A stretch of DNA of 64,000 nt, from positions 23,744 through 87,743 of the forward strand of contig JAFTNU010000040.1 in assembly GCA_017451735.1 (NCBI GenBank), read 5' to 3'. The translations under genes and the position numbers were made by a program. The notes under the pieces were generated by a model, which saw nothing but the letters and a program-made list of their open reading frames with translations, was not told where the DNA came from and searched no databases. Shown here in pieces: positions 8,399-17,250 of this stretch. Positions within the stretch are counted from its first letter, which is position 1. Each line of letters starts with the position of its first letter. Origin of the DNA: Clostridia bacterium. GTDB taxonomy: Bacteria > Bacillota > Clostridia > Oscillospirales > CAG-272.

Positions 8399-9295
8399 TT
8401 ATTCGGCGGCGCTCAGCATGGTCTGTGCGGGCAGCTTATCCATCAGAATGGCATCGATACGGCCTGCCTTCAGATCGGCCAGGGCCAGAGCATACTGCTT
8501 ATACTGAGAAACCTCTGCACCGGCGGCCTTAACCACAATCGTCTCGGTGGTACCGTCATCCTTTTCGACCTCGTAGGAGTAACCCGCATCGGTCTTGGCG
8601 GCAGAGATGATCAAGTCACCGCTGGTACCCTCCTGCACACCGACCTTGAGGCCGGCCAGATCGGCAACGCTGTCATATGCCACATCCTTGGCAGAGACCA
8701 CCACCAGCGTGGAGCTGTAGTAAATGCTGGAGAAATCAACCTCCTGCTTGCGCTCGTCGGTAATGGTCATACCGGCGGCACCCACAGCCAGGCCGGTATC
8801 CGACTTGACAGAAGTAGGAATGGTATCAAAAGCAATGTCCTTGACCTCAACCTTTTTGCCCATGTTCACGGCAACCTGGTTCATGATGGCAAAGTCAACG
8901 CCCACGACCTCGTTGTTGTAAATGAATTCAAAGGGAGCAAAGCCGGACTCGGTATAGACGGTAATGACCTCGGTAGCCGAACCGAAATCCCAAGAGGTCT
9001 TCAAGGTGCCTGCATCGGGGGCTGTACCGCCCTTTTCGGCATAATCGGCCAATGCGGTGTAGTAATCCACATACTTGGTCATGGTGCCGTCGGCAACCCA
9101 AGCATCAACAACTGCGTTGATGGCTGCCAGCAGCTCAGGGGAATTCTTCTTTACGGCGATACCGAAATCCTCTTTGAGCAGGTCGGTAGCATCGACGGCA
9201 ACAAAATCGTCGTTGCTCTTACCGCAAGAGGAGAAGGCGATCGCAGTGGTGGCCAGCATCAAGACTGCCAGCAACAAGGACAATACTTTTTTCAT
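8399..9295 (-). CDS. amino-acid ABC transporter substrate-binding lipoprotein, apparently circularly permuted
   Basis: A signal peptide with lipobox AFSSC (Cys24) makes this a surface lipoprotein of 298 residues that feeds the adjacent permease and ATPase. The order of the family-3 binding domain is unusual. The segment EDFGIAVKKNSPELLAAINAVVDAWVADGTM (from residue 42), normally at the C-terminal end of the family, comes first. The usual N-terminal start ITVYTESGFAPFEF begins only at residue 111. The chain ends at IDAILMDKLPAQTML, where a normal protein would run on into the FGIAVKK segment. A linker (residues about 80-110) joins the two pieces. Function should be preserved, because both lobes are present. 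ATG 9293-9295 has AAAGGAAG upstream. Confidence 0.88.
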   Translation of the reverse strand: MKKVLSLLLAVLMLATTAIAFSSCGKSNDDFVAVDATDLLKEDFGIAVKKNSPELLAAINAVVDAWVADGTMTKYVDYYTALADYAEKGGTAPDAGTLKTSWDFGSATEVITVYTESGFAPFEFIYNNEVVGVDFAIMNQVAVNMGKKVEVKDIAFDTIPTSVKSDTGLAVGAAGMTITDERKQEVDFSSIYYSSTLVVVSAKDVAYDSVADLAGLKVGVQEGTSGDLIISAAKTDAGYSYEVEKDDGTTETIVVKAAGAEVSQYKQYALALADLKAGRIDAILMDKLPAQTMLSAAE

Positions 9296-9335
9296 GATCG
9301 GTCTTCCTTTCAAATTGTCGCTTTTGTACACCGTT

Positions 9336-9380
9336 TGCCCCGCAAGCGGGCTTGCGGGGCATTTTTGCATGCAAAAATGC
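9336..9380 (-). promoter_or_regulatory. paired hairpins in 5' leader of amino-acid transporter operon
   Basis: The leader of about 110 nt holds a perfect 22-bp palindrome (9359-9380, GCATTTTTGCATGCAAAAATGC) directly abutting a GC-rich hairpin GCCCCGCAAG/CTTGCGGGGC (9337-9360). A smaller GGAGC/GCTCC hairpin lies nearer the start site. No T-run follows. The role could be mRNA stability or a regulator site. Confidence 0.4.
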
Positions 9381-9410
9381 GCTTATTTTCGGAGCTACCG
9401 CTCCGTTGTC

Positions 9411-9439
9411 ATTATAGCGCATAACCCTGTGGATGTCAA
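9411..9439 (-). promoter_or_regulatory. sigma-A promoter of amino-acid transporter operon
   Basis: Minus strand: TTGACA (9434-9439), 17-nt spacer, TATAAT (9411-9416), both perfect consensus. Confidence 0.85.
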
Positions 9440-9504
9440 GGCTTTTTTCGGTTTTTATGGAGAATGGGAGAATCTGCGAAGAATTTTTTCTACCGATTGT
9501 TATT

Positions 9505-10617
9505 TTATACGGCTCCGGCGGTAAGGGCTGACAGGATAGACTGTACGGCATCCGCCTCACCGTCGGTGCGAACCGTCAGGTCGCACAGATCCTCGTTGCG
9601 GTATTCATCGTCAAGCGAGAGAATACGACAGGTCTTGTCTCGAGAATCCAGGGGCCGGGAGACGATATCAAAGATCACTTTTTCCCGTTTGCGGCGGATA
9701 AATATCAGAATAGCCCGCGAACGGTATCGGTTTTTCAGGGTCAGGGCACCGCAAATGTCAATGGGAATCACCGCGATCTTCCCCTCCCCCACAATGCGGT
9801 CAAATTCCGCGGCGGTGGTGCCGAAATGATACCCGCTGTACACGGTGGTCTCAAGGAAATGCCCTGCCTCCGCCTCGGCGCGGAAGGCCTCCTCTGTAAG
9901 AAAACGATAGTCGGCATCGGTCTCCCCTGCACGGCGGGGACGGGTGGTGGCAGAAACGGGCTTACGCATGCCGTGCTCCCGCACCAGGGTAGCCGCGATC
10001 TCGTTTTTGCCGCTACCCGTTGGTCCCACCAGACAGATCACACCGCCCGCGTGCAGATCGGGGCGGGGTGCGGCAGATGCCGCGCGCAGCATCTCGACCA
10101 AGTGCAGAAAATCGTCATACGTATTCACCGAAAGCAGACCCGACAGATGGGTATTCCAGGGCTTGCGGAACAGTACGGGATAGGTGGCGGGGGAGTGGGA
10201 GATGTTGTGGGCACCGTCATCCAACAGGATATCCAGGCGCACCAGATCCTTGCGGGTGCCCAGCAGGATATTTTCGGCGGGCACCTCGGGGAAATCCTCC
10301 CGCAGCCGAAGGGCGCGGGCACTCATGCAGGCAGGAGGTACCGCCGAGACAAAGAACACCTCGGCCACATCGGTCAACTGCCGCACAAACTCCCGGGCGC
10401 CGGGCAGAATGGGCTGAGACGCCACAAAATCGGGATCGGAGAAATAGCGGATGCGCCCGTCGGCGCGATTCTGCCCCCTCCCCCACCCATGGATATCGTA
10501 AATGCGCAAGGGCGGCTCGATGCCCTCCTCGCGGTTCAACCGCTCCAGGGCATAAGCGTTGCAATCGTATAAAATATCGTCTACATCCAGGCCGATTTGT
10601 AATCTGTATTTTTTCAT
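9505..10617 (-). CDS. fusion of a HAD-type 5'-nucleotidase-like domain and a guanylate-kinase-like domain
   Basis: The N-terminal ~185 residues form a HAD phosphatase resembling the NT5C deoxyribonucleotidase family: motif I is GLDVDDILYD (Asp11/Asp13) and the late motif is LDILLDDGAHNI. Residues ~190-370 are guanylate-kinase-like: P-loop GPTGSGKNE (198-206) and the GMP-binding SATTRPRRAGE (from 222). The P-loop ends in Asn rather than Ser/Thr, which may weaken or alter phosphoryl transfer. A nucleotide phosphatase and a nucleotide kinase in one chain suggest a futile or salvage switch, or a regulatory kinase domain. It is monocistronic with its own promoter. Substrates are unknown. Confidence 0.75.
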   Translation of the reverse strand: MKKYRLQIGLDVDDILYDCNAYALERLNREEGIEPPLRIYDIHGWGRGQNRADGRIRYFSDPDFVASQPILPGAREFVRQLTDVAEVFFVSAVPPACMSARALRLREDFPEVPAENILLGTRKDLVRLDILLDDGAHNISHSPATYPVLFRKPWNTHLSGLLSVNTYDDFLHLVEMLRAASAAPRPDLHAGGVICLVGPTGSGKNEIAATLVREHGMRKPVSATTRPRRAGETDADYRFLTEEAFRAEAEAGHFLETTVYSGYHFGTTAAEFDRIVGEGKIAVIPIDICGALTLKNRYRSRAILIFIRRKREKVIFDIVSRPLDSRDKTCRILSLDDEYRNEDLCDLTVRTDGEADAVQSILSALTAGAV

Positions 10618-10646
10618 GGGTTACCTCGCTTTTATCGACTGTGTCA

Positions 10647-10675
10647 AGTATATCATATTTCAATAAATTTAGCAA
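10647..10675 (-). promoter_or_regulatory. promoter of HAD/guanylate-kinase gene
   Basis: Minus strand: TTGCTA (10670-10675), 17-nt spacer, TATACT (10647-10652). Confidence 0.6.
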
Positions 10676-10682
10676 GATGAAA

Positions 10683-10714
10683 ATGCGCCATTGCGGATTT
10701 CCGCAATGGCGCAT
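10683..10714. terminator. hairpin after dxs operon
   Basis: Perfect 15-bp arms ATGCGCCATTGCGGA/TCCGCAATGGCGCAT enclose a 2-nt loop. On the minus strand TTTTC follows. It separates the dxs operon from the next gene. Confidence 0.7.
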
Positions 10715-10734
10715 CCTGATGGATGGAGGCTTGC

Positions 10735-11364
10735 TTATTGCTCTTCCTTAACGGCGATCAGATCCTTCGCATACGGCAAGGACATGATCCAATCGCAGAG
10801 CGTGTGCCACTCCGCCAGCTTGTGAGTGCGGCGGGCATAGTAGATGTTGATCAGTATCTCATAATTCAGGGACACAGTGCGCATCTGATTGAAGGAGGTG
10901 GGCAGGATCTGGATCATGTTGTGCCAGGCCTGCTTGTTTGTTTTATCCGCGACGAATTTGACTCGCTCGGCCTCCAGATAAGCGATCACGGCATCCAATG
11001 CGGCAAGGCCGCCCTCGTCCAGATAATCATGGGAAAAGTCATCCCGTTCAAAGGGCTTTACGTGGATCTTGTGCATGGTGGAACAGGAATTGGCCACGGT
11101 GCCCACCTTGTAGGTGTCGAACTCCTTCCACCAATACAGCGGCGCGGTGATATCCACCGAGACAAACACCTGACGCAGATATTTACGGTGGTCACTGCCG
11201 GCACGGGCCAGGCGCTTGGCCAGATCCAGGTCGTTGGGCCCCAGTACAAAATTTCCTTTTTCGTCATAGGCACTATCCATGCGCGCCCAGCTATTCATGG
11301 GATTGCGGGCGCCGCGAATGGCGTTTTCAAAATTCATCACCGCAGTGCGTTCAACTTTCAGCAT
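10735..11364 (-). CDS. conserved hypothetical protein, possibly ThyX-like fold
   Basis: I do not recognise this 209-residue protein with confidence. Its layout weakly recalls flavin-dependent thymidylate synthase. An N-terminal part carries RKYLRQVFVSVDITAPLYWW and VANSCSTMHKI, where ThyX has its RHRxxSxNxxSxR nucleotide site. A C-terminal helical part (SFNQMRTVSLNYEILINIYYARR) resembles the ThyX N-R/R segment. The catalytic signature itself is not intact, so ordinary ThyX activity is doubtful. The gene overlaps the end of dxs by 14 nt and is cotranscribed with it. No signal peptide or membrane helix is seen. Confidence 0.5.
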   Translation of the reverse strand: MLKVERTAVMNFENAIRGARNPMNSWARMDSAYDEKGNFVLGPNDLDLAKRLARAGSDHRKYLRQVFVSVDITAPLYWWKEFDTYKVGTVANSCSTMHKIHVKPFERDDFSHDYLDEGGLAALDAVIAYLEAERVKFVADKTNKQAWHNMIQILPTSFNQMRTVSLNYEILINIYYARRTHKLAEWHTLCDWIMSLPYAKDLIAVKEEQ

Positions 11365-13264
11365 CTGATTGTCCTTCCTTTTCTATGAAATTCCGTGCCG
11401 CCTTCAAAACCGAAGCGACATCCAGGCCCGCCGCCTGTAAGGGCGTTTGCCCTGCGGACGGGATTAAAAATCCGTTCTCCGTACCCAATATCCGCCGACG
11501 GCGATGCGCAAAAGCGCCGCGCTTCTCCAAGGCGTCGGAAAGGCTCATACCAAAGCCTCCCGTCCGCACCTCCTCCTCTAAAAAGAGAATGTCGCCGCCC
11601 AACAGAGGCATGATCCGGTCGGCCAAATCATCATACGGTGCCAGATATTCACACAACAGGACCTGCGCGGGTGTTCCCTGCGCGCGTAATTGCCCGGCAA
11701 CCTCCAGCGCCACACCGGCCATGCGGCCATGGGTCACAATCGTCAACGCCGTCTTGGGGGCAGGATCCCCCCAAGCGCGCACGCCAATGGGTCTTCCGTC
11801 ATCGGCACCATCGGGATAAAAGGCACTGAGAATACGGGGATCCTCACACCCGTTGGGATAGCGGATGGCAGAAAGGCCCGTATCCTCCAAAGCCGCACGC
11901 AGGGATGCGGCAAGCCCGGCACCGGTGACGGGAGCATAAATATGAACATTCGGAAGCGCAGAGAGCATGGCCACATCGAACACGCCGTGATGGGTAGGGC
12001 CATCCCCTGCGTTCAGTCCTGCACGATCGATACAAAGGATCACGGGGAGATTCTGCAACGCTACGTCATGCAGAATATTATCATAGGCACGCTGTAAAAA
12101 GGTGGAATAAACGGCCACCACGGGGCGCATTCCTCCGGCGGCAAGCCCTGCCGCAAAGGTCACGGCGTGCCCCTCGGCGATCCCCACATCGTAAAAACGT
12201 GTGGGATGCGTCAGGCGGAAGGGCTCCAGGCCGGTACCACAGCTCATGGCGGCGGTGATGGCACAAATGCGCTGATCCTGTGTGGCCAGTGCGGTCAATT
12301 CTTGGCCGAAAATAGCGGAAAAAGTGATACCGTTTGCCGCTTTTCCGGACGGCGGCAATGCATGGTAGGTATTGGGGTCCTCCTCGGCAGGAGGATAACC
12401 CAGGCCTTTTTTGGTCTTGACATGCAGGATCACCGCAGAGTCCAGCCTTTTGGCATGACGAAGCAGCTCCTCCAGCCCCGCGGTATCGTTTCCTTCCACG
12501 GGGCCGCGATAGCGGATACCCATGTGCTCGAAGAGGTTTTCGTGATACAGCAGATGCTTGATGCGACGCTTGGTCCAACGCAGTACCTTATAGATGGGGC
12601 GGCCGATCAAGGGCAGATGCCGCAAAGCGCTTGAGGCAAACTCTTTGGTTTTGAGATAATTGCGCGAAATGCGCAATTTGGAAAGATGGCGCGCCAATCG
12701 CCCCGTGTTGGGGGATATGGACATTTCGTTCTCATTGATGATCAGAATCAGCCGCAAGTGCCTGGCACAATTGTTCAGTCCCTCGTAAGAAAGCCCGCCG
12801 GTCAATGCACCGTCACCGATCACCGCAACCGTCCAGGCATCGCTGCCCTTACGGTACTCCGCCTCGGCCATACCGATGGCCGCAGACACTGCCGTGGAGC
12901 TATGCCCCGCCCCAAAGGCATCATACTCGCTCTCGGAGCGCTTGGTAAAGCCCGAGATGCCCCCCGGTTGGCGCAGAGCGTCGAAGGCTTCCTTCCTTCC
13001 CGTGAGCAGCTTGTGCACATAGCTCTGATGCCCCACATCAAAAATGATATGGTCACGCGGTGCATCAAAAACCCGATGGATGGCAAGCGTGAGCTCCACC
13101 ACCCCCAGGTTAGAGGCCAGGTGTCCGCCGTTCTCGGTCACGCGGTAAATCAGATAATCGCGGATCTCGGCGGCAAGGGGCGCCATTTTTTCGGGCGGGA
13201 GCGCTTTGAGATCGGCAGGAGAGGAGATTCCGCCAAGCAAGGGCCATTGATCAAATTTTTCCAA
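11351..13264 (-). CDS. dxs: 1-deoxy-D-xylulose-5-phosphate synthase
   Basis: This is the first enzyme of the MEP isoprenoid pathway. It condenses pyruvate and glyceraldehyde-3-phosphate using thiamine diphosphate, and also supplies thiamine and pyridoxal synthesis. At 637 residues it is a normal DXS. The segments HLASNLGVVELTLAIHRVFD, IIFDVGHQSYVHKLLTGR, the TPP motif VIGDGALTGG and the transketolase core YDVGIAEGHAVTFAAGLA are present. I chose the TTG start (13262-13264) because AAAGGAG lies 8 nt upstream and no ATG fits. The frame continues seven codons further without a ribosome site. It leads an operon with the downstream 209-residue gene and has its own promoter. Confidence 0.96.
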   Translation of the reverse strand: MEKFDQWPLLGGISSPADLKALPPEKMAPLAAEIRDYLIYRVTENGGHLASNLGVVELTLAIHRVFDAPRDHIIFDVGHQSYVHKLLTGRKEAFDALRQPGGISGFTKRSESEYDAFGAGHSSTAVSAAIGMAEAEYRKGSDAWTVAVIGDGALTGGLSYEGLNNCARHLRLILIINENEMSISPNTGRLARHLSKLRISRNYLKTKEFASSALRHLPLIGRPIYKVLRWTKRRIKHLLYHENLFEHMGIRYRGPVEGNDTAGLEELLRHAKRLDSAVILHVKTKKGLGYPPAEEDPNTYHALPPSGKAANGITFSAIFGQELTALATQDQRICAITAAMSCGTGLEPFRLTHPTRFYDVGIAEGHAVTFAAGLAAGGMRPVVAVYSTFLQRAYDNILHDVALQNLPVILCIDRAGLNAGDGPTHHGVFDVAMLSALPNVHIYAPVTGAGLAASLRAALEDTGLSAIRYPNGCEDPRILSAFYPDGADDGRPIGVRAWGDPAPKTALTIVTHGRMAGVALEVAGQLRAQGTPAQVLLCEYLAPYDDLADRIMPLLGGDILFLEEEVRTGGFGMSLSDALEKRGAFAHRRRRILGTENGFLIPSAGQTPLQAAGLDVASVLKAARNFIEKEGQSDAES

Positions 13265-13300
13265 TTGACGATCTCCTTTCCGCAAAATTGTATCTTATAT

Positions 13301-13329
13301 AGTATATCACATCTGCCCATGTTTTGCAA
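13301..13329 (-). promoter_or_regulatory. promoter of dxs
   Basis: Minus strand: TTGCAA (13324-13329), 17-nt spacer, TATACT (13301-13306). Confidence 0.7.
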
Positions 13330-13473
13330 GTCAAATCCAAGAGGAAAAATGAATTTCCGCTCTCATGCGATCGGCGACCCCATCGCCCCGGATCTTTGGC
13401 CGTACAACCGCAAGCCCATCTTGCCCTTCTCGTTATATTTTAAAAAACTTTCCAAAAACTTTTGTAAAAAGGC

Positions 13474-13502
13474 TTGACAATTGCCCATGGTTTGAGTATA
13501 AT
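13474..13502 (+). promoter_or_regulatory. consensus promoter of tRNA-Leu
   Basis: TTGACA (13474-13479), 17-nt spacer, TATAAT (13497-13502). The tRNA begins 15 nt further on. Confidence 0.9.
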
Positions 13503-13516
13503 AATACCGTTGCCAT

Positions 13517-13601
13517 GCGAGAGTGGCGGAACTGGCAGACGCGCACGTTTGAGGGGCGTGTGGTTTACACCGTACGGGTTCAAGTCCCGTTTCTCGCACC
13601 A
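13517..13601 (+). tRNA. tRNA-Leu (anticodon GAG)
   Basis: This is an 85-nt class II tRNA with CCA encoded. Acceptor strands are GCGAGAG (13517-13523) and TTCTCGC (13591-13597), followed by A and CCA. The anticodon stem CACGT/GCGTG holds the loop TTGAGGG with anticodon GAG at 13551-13553 (reads CUC/CUU). A long variable arm typical of Leu is present, and the T-arm is GGGTTCAAGTCCC. An AT-rich island begins just downstream, so the gene may have served as an integration site, although I found no repeated tRNA end. Confidence 0.95.
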
Positions 13602-13632
13602 TATTATGTTGCCTTAATAGATGCAGGCAACG

Positions 13633-13668
13633 AAACCCCAGACGCCACAAGGCTTCTGGGGTTTTTTC
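13633..13668 (+). terminator. terminator of tRNA-Leu
   Basis: AAACCCCAGA (13633-13642) pairs with TCTGGGGTTT (13655-13664) and is followed by T's. Confidence 0.85.
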
Positions 13669-13756
13669 ATGCGATTTTTTTGAAGTAAAAATAAAAGATG
13701 CATTTCGCATTTTTGGGGGTCTGATAGGGACATGAACCCCTACCCACCCATTTTGA

Positions 13757-13799
13757 GGGCAGAATTTTCACGATTCTCGTGAAGATTCTGCCCTTTTTT
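13757..13799 (+). terminator. hairpin terminator at island edge
   Basis: GGGCAGAAT (13757-13765) pairs with ATTCTGCCC (13785-13793), with an inner TTCACGA/TCGTGAA stem, followed by TTTTTTA. It has no obvious gene of its own and may be the relic end of a lost gene. Confidence 0.65.
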
Positions 13800-13944
13800 A
13801 TTTTTGAATTTGTTAAATAATTGTGTCTGGAAAACGCGATTTCTTCGCAAGGTCTTGGCAAAGATGGATAAATTTGTTATAATATTGATGGAGTATGATG
13901 CAAAGATGCTTGACATCGTGTATTGATCAAAACGGAGGTGCAAC

Positions 13945-16900
13945 ATGTCTTACGATTTAACCAATTCAAAGCTACTAAAAGAGTGGGATAAAATCAAAGA
14001 TAGTGATGTTTTCTCCTCGTTGGAGTCTTTTGCAGAGTTGTTTTATCAAAACCCATCCTGCAAATGCTATAGAAAATATACAAGTTATCCTTGGTCGAAA
14101 GAAAATTTCTTTTTTGGCACATACGAGGAATTTTTGACATACCAAAGAACAACCACCGAAATCCCTTTTTACCTTGCCTCTAAAATAGGCACCAAAGTGT
14201 TTAATCTCACCCTGCTTTCTTTTTTTAGAGATGAAAACAACAAAATATGCGCAAAGTGCAGATGCGATTGTGGGGAAGAAACGATTAAACCTTTCGATGG
14301 AATTGCAAAAGGCAATATAAGAAGTTGCGGCTGTTTGTCGCGGCGAATCATTTCTGAACCTAAAAGCATAAAGCAAACACACCCGGATATACTCGCACAT
14401 TGGGATTATGAAAAAAACACCATTCTTGACACCAGTGTAACATCGCAATCCACAAAAATTGTGTGGTGGAAATGTGACCGGTGCAATACAAGTTTTGAAC
14501 AATCCGTATCATCTTTTTTAAGAAAAAAGCATTGTCCAACTTGCGATGAAAAAAGCCGCGAAAGTGTTTGGCGCATATACCCTGAATTAGTAGAAGATGA
14601 ATGGGATTATGAAAAGAACGAAATTGATCCTAAAGATTTTTTGGTTTCTTCCTTAAAATTGGTTTGGTGGAAGCCGCGTTACGGACATTCTTTTCAAGCA
14701 ACCGTGGCTGAAAGAATGCGTTCGCCTCAAGGAACATCATTTGAAGAACAGGCGATTTACTATTATGTCAAGCGACTATTTAAAGATGCTATTAACAGAG
14801 GCAAATATACCTTTGATGATAGTGGCGAAATAGAGATAGATATTTATATTCCTTGCCTTCATTTTGCAATTGAATATGATGGAGCATTTTGGCATAAAAA
14901 CAAAATCGATAGGGATTATCACAAAAATAGCGTGCTTAAAAATGCTGGGGCACATTTGCTTCGAGTTCGCGAAAGCGGGCTCGCCGATTTGGAAGATAAC
15001 TTTGGAGAAGTTATCTATCGTAAAACTTTATCTGGTGATACAGGACTTCACTTACAAGAGGTTATTAACGAGGTTATAAGATCTATAAAAACATATATAA
15101 CCGTTAATCAATTCAATCTTACGGATGATATTCAACTTTCGCTTGATACTTTCAAATTGACAAAAGAAAAGTTGATTGAAGATCGTCCTAATATATATGC
15201 ACAATATATAACCGCCTATCAAAAAGACAACATAACGAAAACATGTCTTATGAAATTTTGGGATTTTGAAAAGAATGGCAATCTTCTTCCCCAAAATGTT
15301 AGCATCAAAGCGGGGACTTTTGTTGTTTTGACTTGCCCTAAGGGTCACAGTTTTCACGTCCCACCATCGCGATATAAGTTAAGCGTCGATCAATCATCGC
15401 AATGCAAGCATTGCATACTCAACCACTGTCCCGCTATCTTGGAGCATGCAGATTGTGATACACGAAATTGTGATATTTACAATTCTCTGCTCGAAACCTC
15501 AAATTATGTACCAATTAATGAAGGCAATAGGCATAGCCGTTTTGTTGAGAGGCAAGAAATATCAATCGAAAGCTCTCCTTGTACAAAAATGCTAGTAAAA
15601 AGCTCGCATCTTCTCTATAAAAAAATGCAAAAGAGTATTGCCGACAGATTGGAAAAATCTCCAGAGAAGATTTCGAGCAAAACGCTTTTAAAATGGCTTA
15701 TTTCCTTGGATATCTACGATAGATTTGACTTTTTGAAGGCCGTTGATGCAGTTGGACAAAACACCTCCCCGTCTTTGATAGACAAAATGAAAGATGTTTT
15801 GCACAACAAAGTTTCTCTTAATAATACATACTTTACCACTACTATAGATGTTCCCGACACAATTTCTGCAGATGTTGCACTAGGCTTTTTCAAAACATAC
15901 GGCTCTAAAAGTTTTTCGTTCTCTTCTCTAAAATATTTTGACGCTCCCGTAATAATGGACGATTTTTGCGATTTGCTTTTGTCTGAATGTCGGCATAACG
16001 ATTTTGTTTGTATGGTAATAAATCATTTTGATTTAGCAGGAAAAATTGAAAGAGAATACGAGTATTTATCTAACGAATTTTTAGTGCAACTTTATAAACT
16101 GCTAACACGCTTGAACCAAATTCAGTCCATTTCCGAATTTGATAAATGCAAAAAGTTGCTTTACTCTAAAATTAGTACAGATTTATCTGTTGCGGAAGAT
16201 AAGTCGGCGAAAAGTGTTATTTCCATAATTCAAAATTGCAGCAGCGCACCCCAAGATCAGGTTCGCTCTTGGATTGATGAAGCGCTTTCTCCTCAAAAGG
16301 AGCAAATTATTTATCTTCTTTATCAAAAAGGGTTTCTTAAGCTCATAGGCAGTAAGGCATCAGACAGCGCAGGCTGTAAATTTTTATCAAAGGAGTTGAA
16401 CATTGATTTTATAGGCGATGTTGAGACCCAACTAAATATTATGGCTATTTTAGGCGTTCATCGGTTTAAATATAGTTTGAAGTTGTTTGACAATCCTAAA
16501 TATTCCGATCGCTTTGTTAGCTTGATAAAAAAGAGCGCCGATACAAGTGATGAGTTTTTGATTTCCGGTTATGATTCTGATCAATTAAAAGCAGAAATTC
16601 TTGCTAATGTTGACACGTTGTCTTATGCATTCGCGAAGCAGTTATATTCTATGCTGATGTACTTGTCAACAACCGTTGATCGTCCGTATCCTTGTTGGTA
16701 TGATGATGATCCCGAGGAAGTGATGAGTGCATTGAAAAGAAAAATAACGGGAAAAGAGCAACACTTAGTATCAAAAAAAGAAACTTCTTCATCATTATCG
16801 CTTGGCATTACAATTACATTTCCGGATGATGTACGTGCCAAACACGAAGCTGAAATTATAGAGATTGAAGAAATTGAGCAACAGCACAAGTTCGGCGAGA

Positions 16901-17250
16901 GGGAGACCGACAAGGGAATGGATGGCTCATTTCATTTAAGTGGCGATGCGCCAAAAAACACATATCGTTCGTCTAACAATGCAAAGAAAAAAAGCTCATC
17001 AAACACGGTCGCAACCATATTCAATGCACTTTGGACATTTACCAAAGGAGCGTTATTTGTGCTATGGCAAATTTGTCAAGTCCTTGTTGTGATTGCAACT
17101 CTTATATTTGCTTTTCTTGACGGTTTATTCTTTCACAAAATACGCATGCAGGGTATCAAGAAAAGAGCTGCACAGAAGGCTGCCAGAACAAGAAAAAGAA
17201 ATGCTCCCTACAAACCTAGCAAGCGTTCTAGACACTACAATCTAAAGTGA
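13945..17250 (+). CDS. large zinc-ribbon / PD-(D/E)XK-like nuclease protein with C-terminal membrane helix, unknown function
   Basis: This 1101-residue protein is in very AT-rich DNA unlike its neighbours. The first third is built of cysteine-rich units: CRCDCG...SCGC (about 94-120) and WWKCDRCNTSFEQ...HCPTC (about 174-200). Each is followed by or flanked with HPDI..HWDYEKN/YPELVEDEWDYEKN repeats typical of the probable-zinc-ribbon family (DUF4379). Around residues 295-345 lies a Vsr/DUF559-like nuclease core: EIEIDIYIP, AIEYDGAFWH, then a Lys/Arg-rich LLRVRE. A further CPKGHSFHVPP..CKHC ribbon follows near 468-492. The central 500 residues are helical and unrecognised. Residues about 1027-1062 are hydrophobic (membrane anchor), with a basic tail. 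Domain content suggests a nucleic-acid-targeting defence or mobile-element protein. The function is inferred, not known. Confidence 0.75.
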   Translation: MSYDLTNSKLLKEWDKIKDSDVFSSLESFAELFYQNPSCKCYRKYTSYPWSKENFFFGTYEEFLTYQRTTTEIPFYLASKIGTKVFNLTLLSFFRDENNKICAKCRCDCGEETIKPFDGIAKGNIRSCGCLSRRIISEPKSIKQTHPDILAHWDYEKNTILDTSVTSQSTKIVWWKCDRCNTSFEQSVSSFLRKKHCPTCDEKSRESVWRIYPELVEDEWDYEKNEIDPKDFLVSSLKLVWWKPRYGHSFQATVAERMRSPQGTSFEEQAIYYYVKRLFKDAINRGKYTFDDSGEIEIDIYIPCLHFAIEYDGAFWHKNKIDRDYHKNSVLKNAGAHLLRVRESGLADLEDNFGEVIYRKTLSGDTGLHLQEVINEVIRSIKTYITVNQFNLTDDIQLSLDTFKLTKEKLIEDRPNIYAQYITAYQKDNITKTCLMKFWDFEKNGNLLPQNVSIKAGTFVVLTCPKGHSFHVPPSRYKLSVDQSSQCKHCILNHCPAILEHADCDTRNCDIYNSLLETSNYVPINEGNRHSRFVERQEISIESSPCTKMLVKSSHLLYKKMQKSIADRLEKSPEKISSKTLLKWLISLDIYDRFDFLKAVDAVGQNTSPSLIDKMKDVLHNKVSLNNTYFTTTIDVPDTISADVALGFFKTYGSKSFSFSSLKYFDAPVIMDDFCDLLLSECRHNDFVCMVINHFDLAGKIEREYEYLSNEFLVQLYKLLTRLNQIQSISEFDKCKKLLYSKISTDLSVAEDKSAKSVISIIQNCSSAPQDQVRSWIDEALSPQKEQIIYLLYQKGFLKLIGSKASDSAGCKFLSKELNIDFIGDVETQLNIMAILGVHRFKYSLKLFDNPKYSDRFVSLIKKSADTSDEFLISGYDSDQLKAEILANVDTLSYAFAKQLYSMLMYLSTTVDRPYPCWYDDDPEEVMSALKRKITGKEQHLVSKKETSSSLSLGITITFPDDVRAKHEAEIIEIEEIEQQHKFGERETDKGMDGSFHLSGDAPKNTYRSSNNAKKKSSSNTVATIFNALWTFTKGALFVLWQICQVLVVIATLIFAFLDGLFFHKIRMQGIKKRAAQKAARTRKRNAPYKPSKRSRHYNLK

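Larger units (their letters stand above)
13602..13944. other. gene-free junction between tRNA-Leu and AT-rich island
   Basis: The stretch holds the tRNA terminator, a second hairpin terminator at 13757-13799, and otherwise AT-rich DNA leading to the ribosome site (CGGAGGT) of the 1101-residue gene. It contains no ORF I would call. The composition change at about 13.67 kb marks the left edge of an insertion; I see no integrase. Confidence 0.5.

Noticed and set aside
10020-10751. Long plus-strand frames over the HAD/guanylate-kinase gene
   Set aside because: They are shadow frames of a GC-rich coding region, rich in Pro, Arg and Ala, with no ribosome site or domain.
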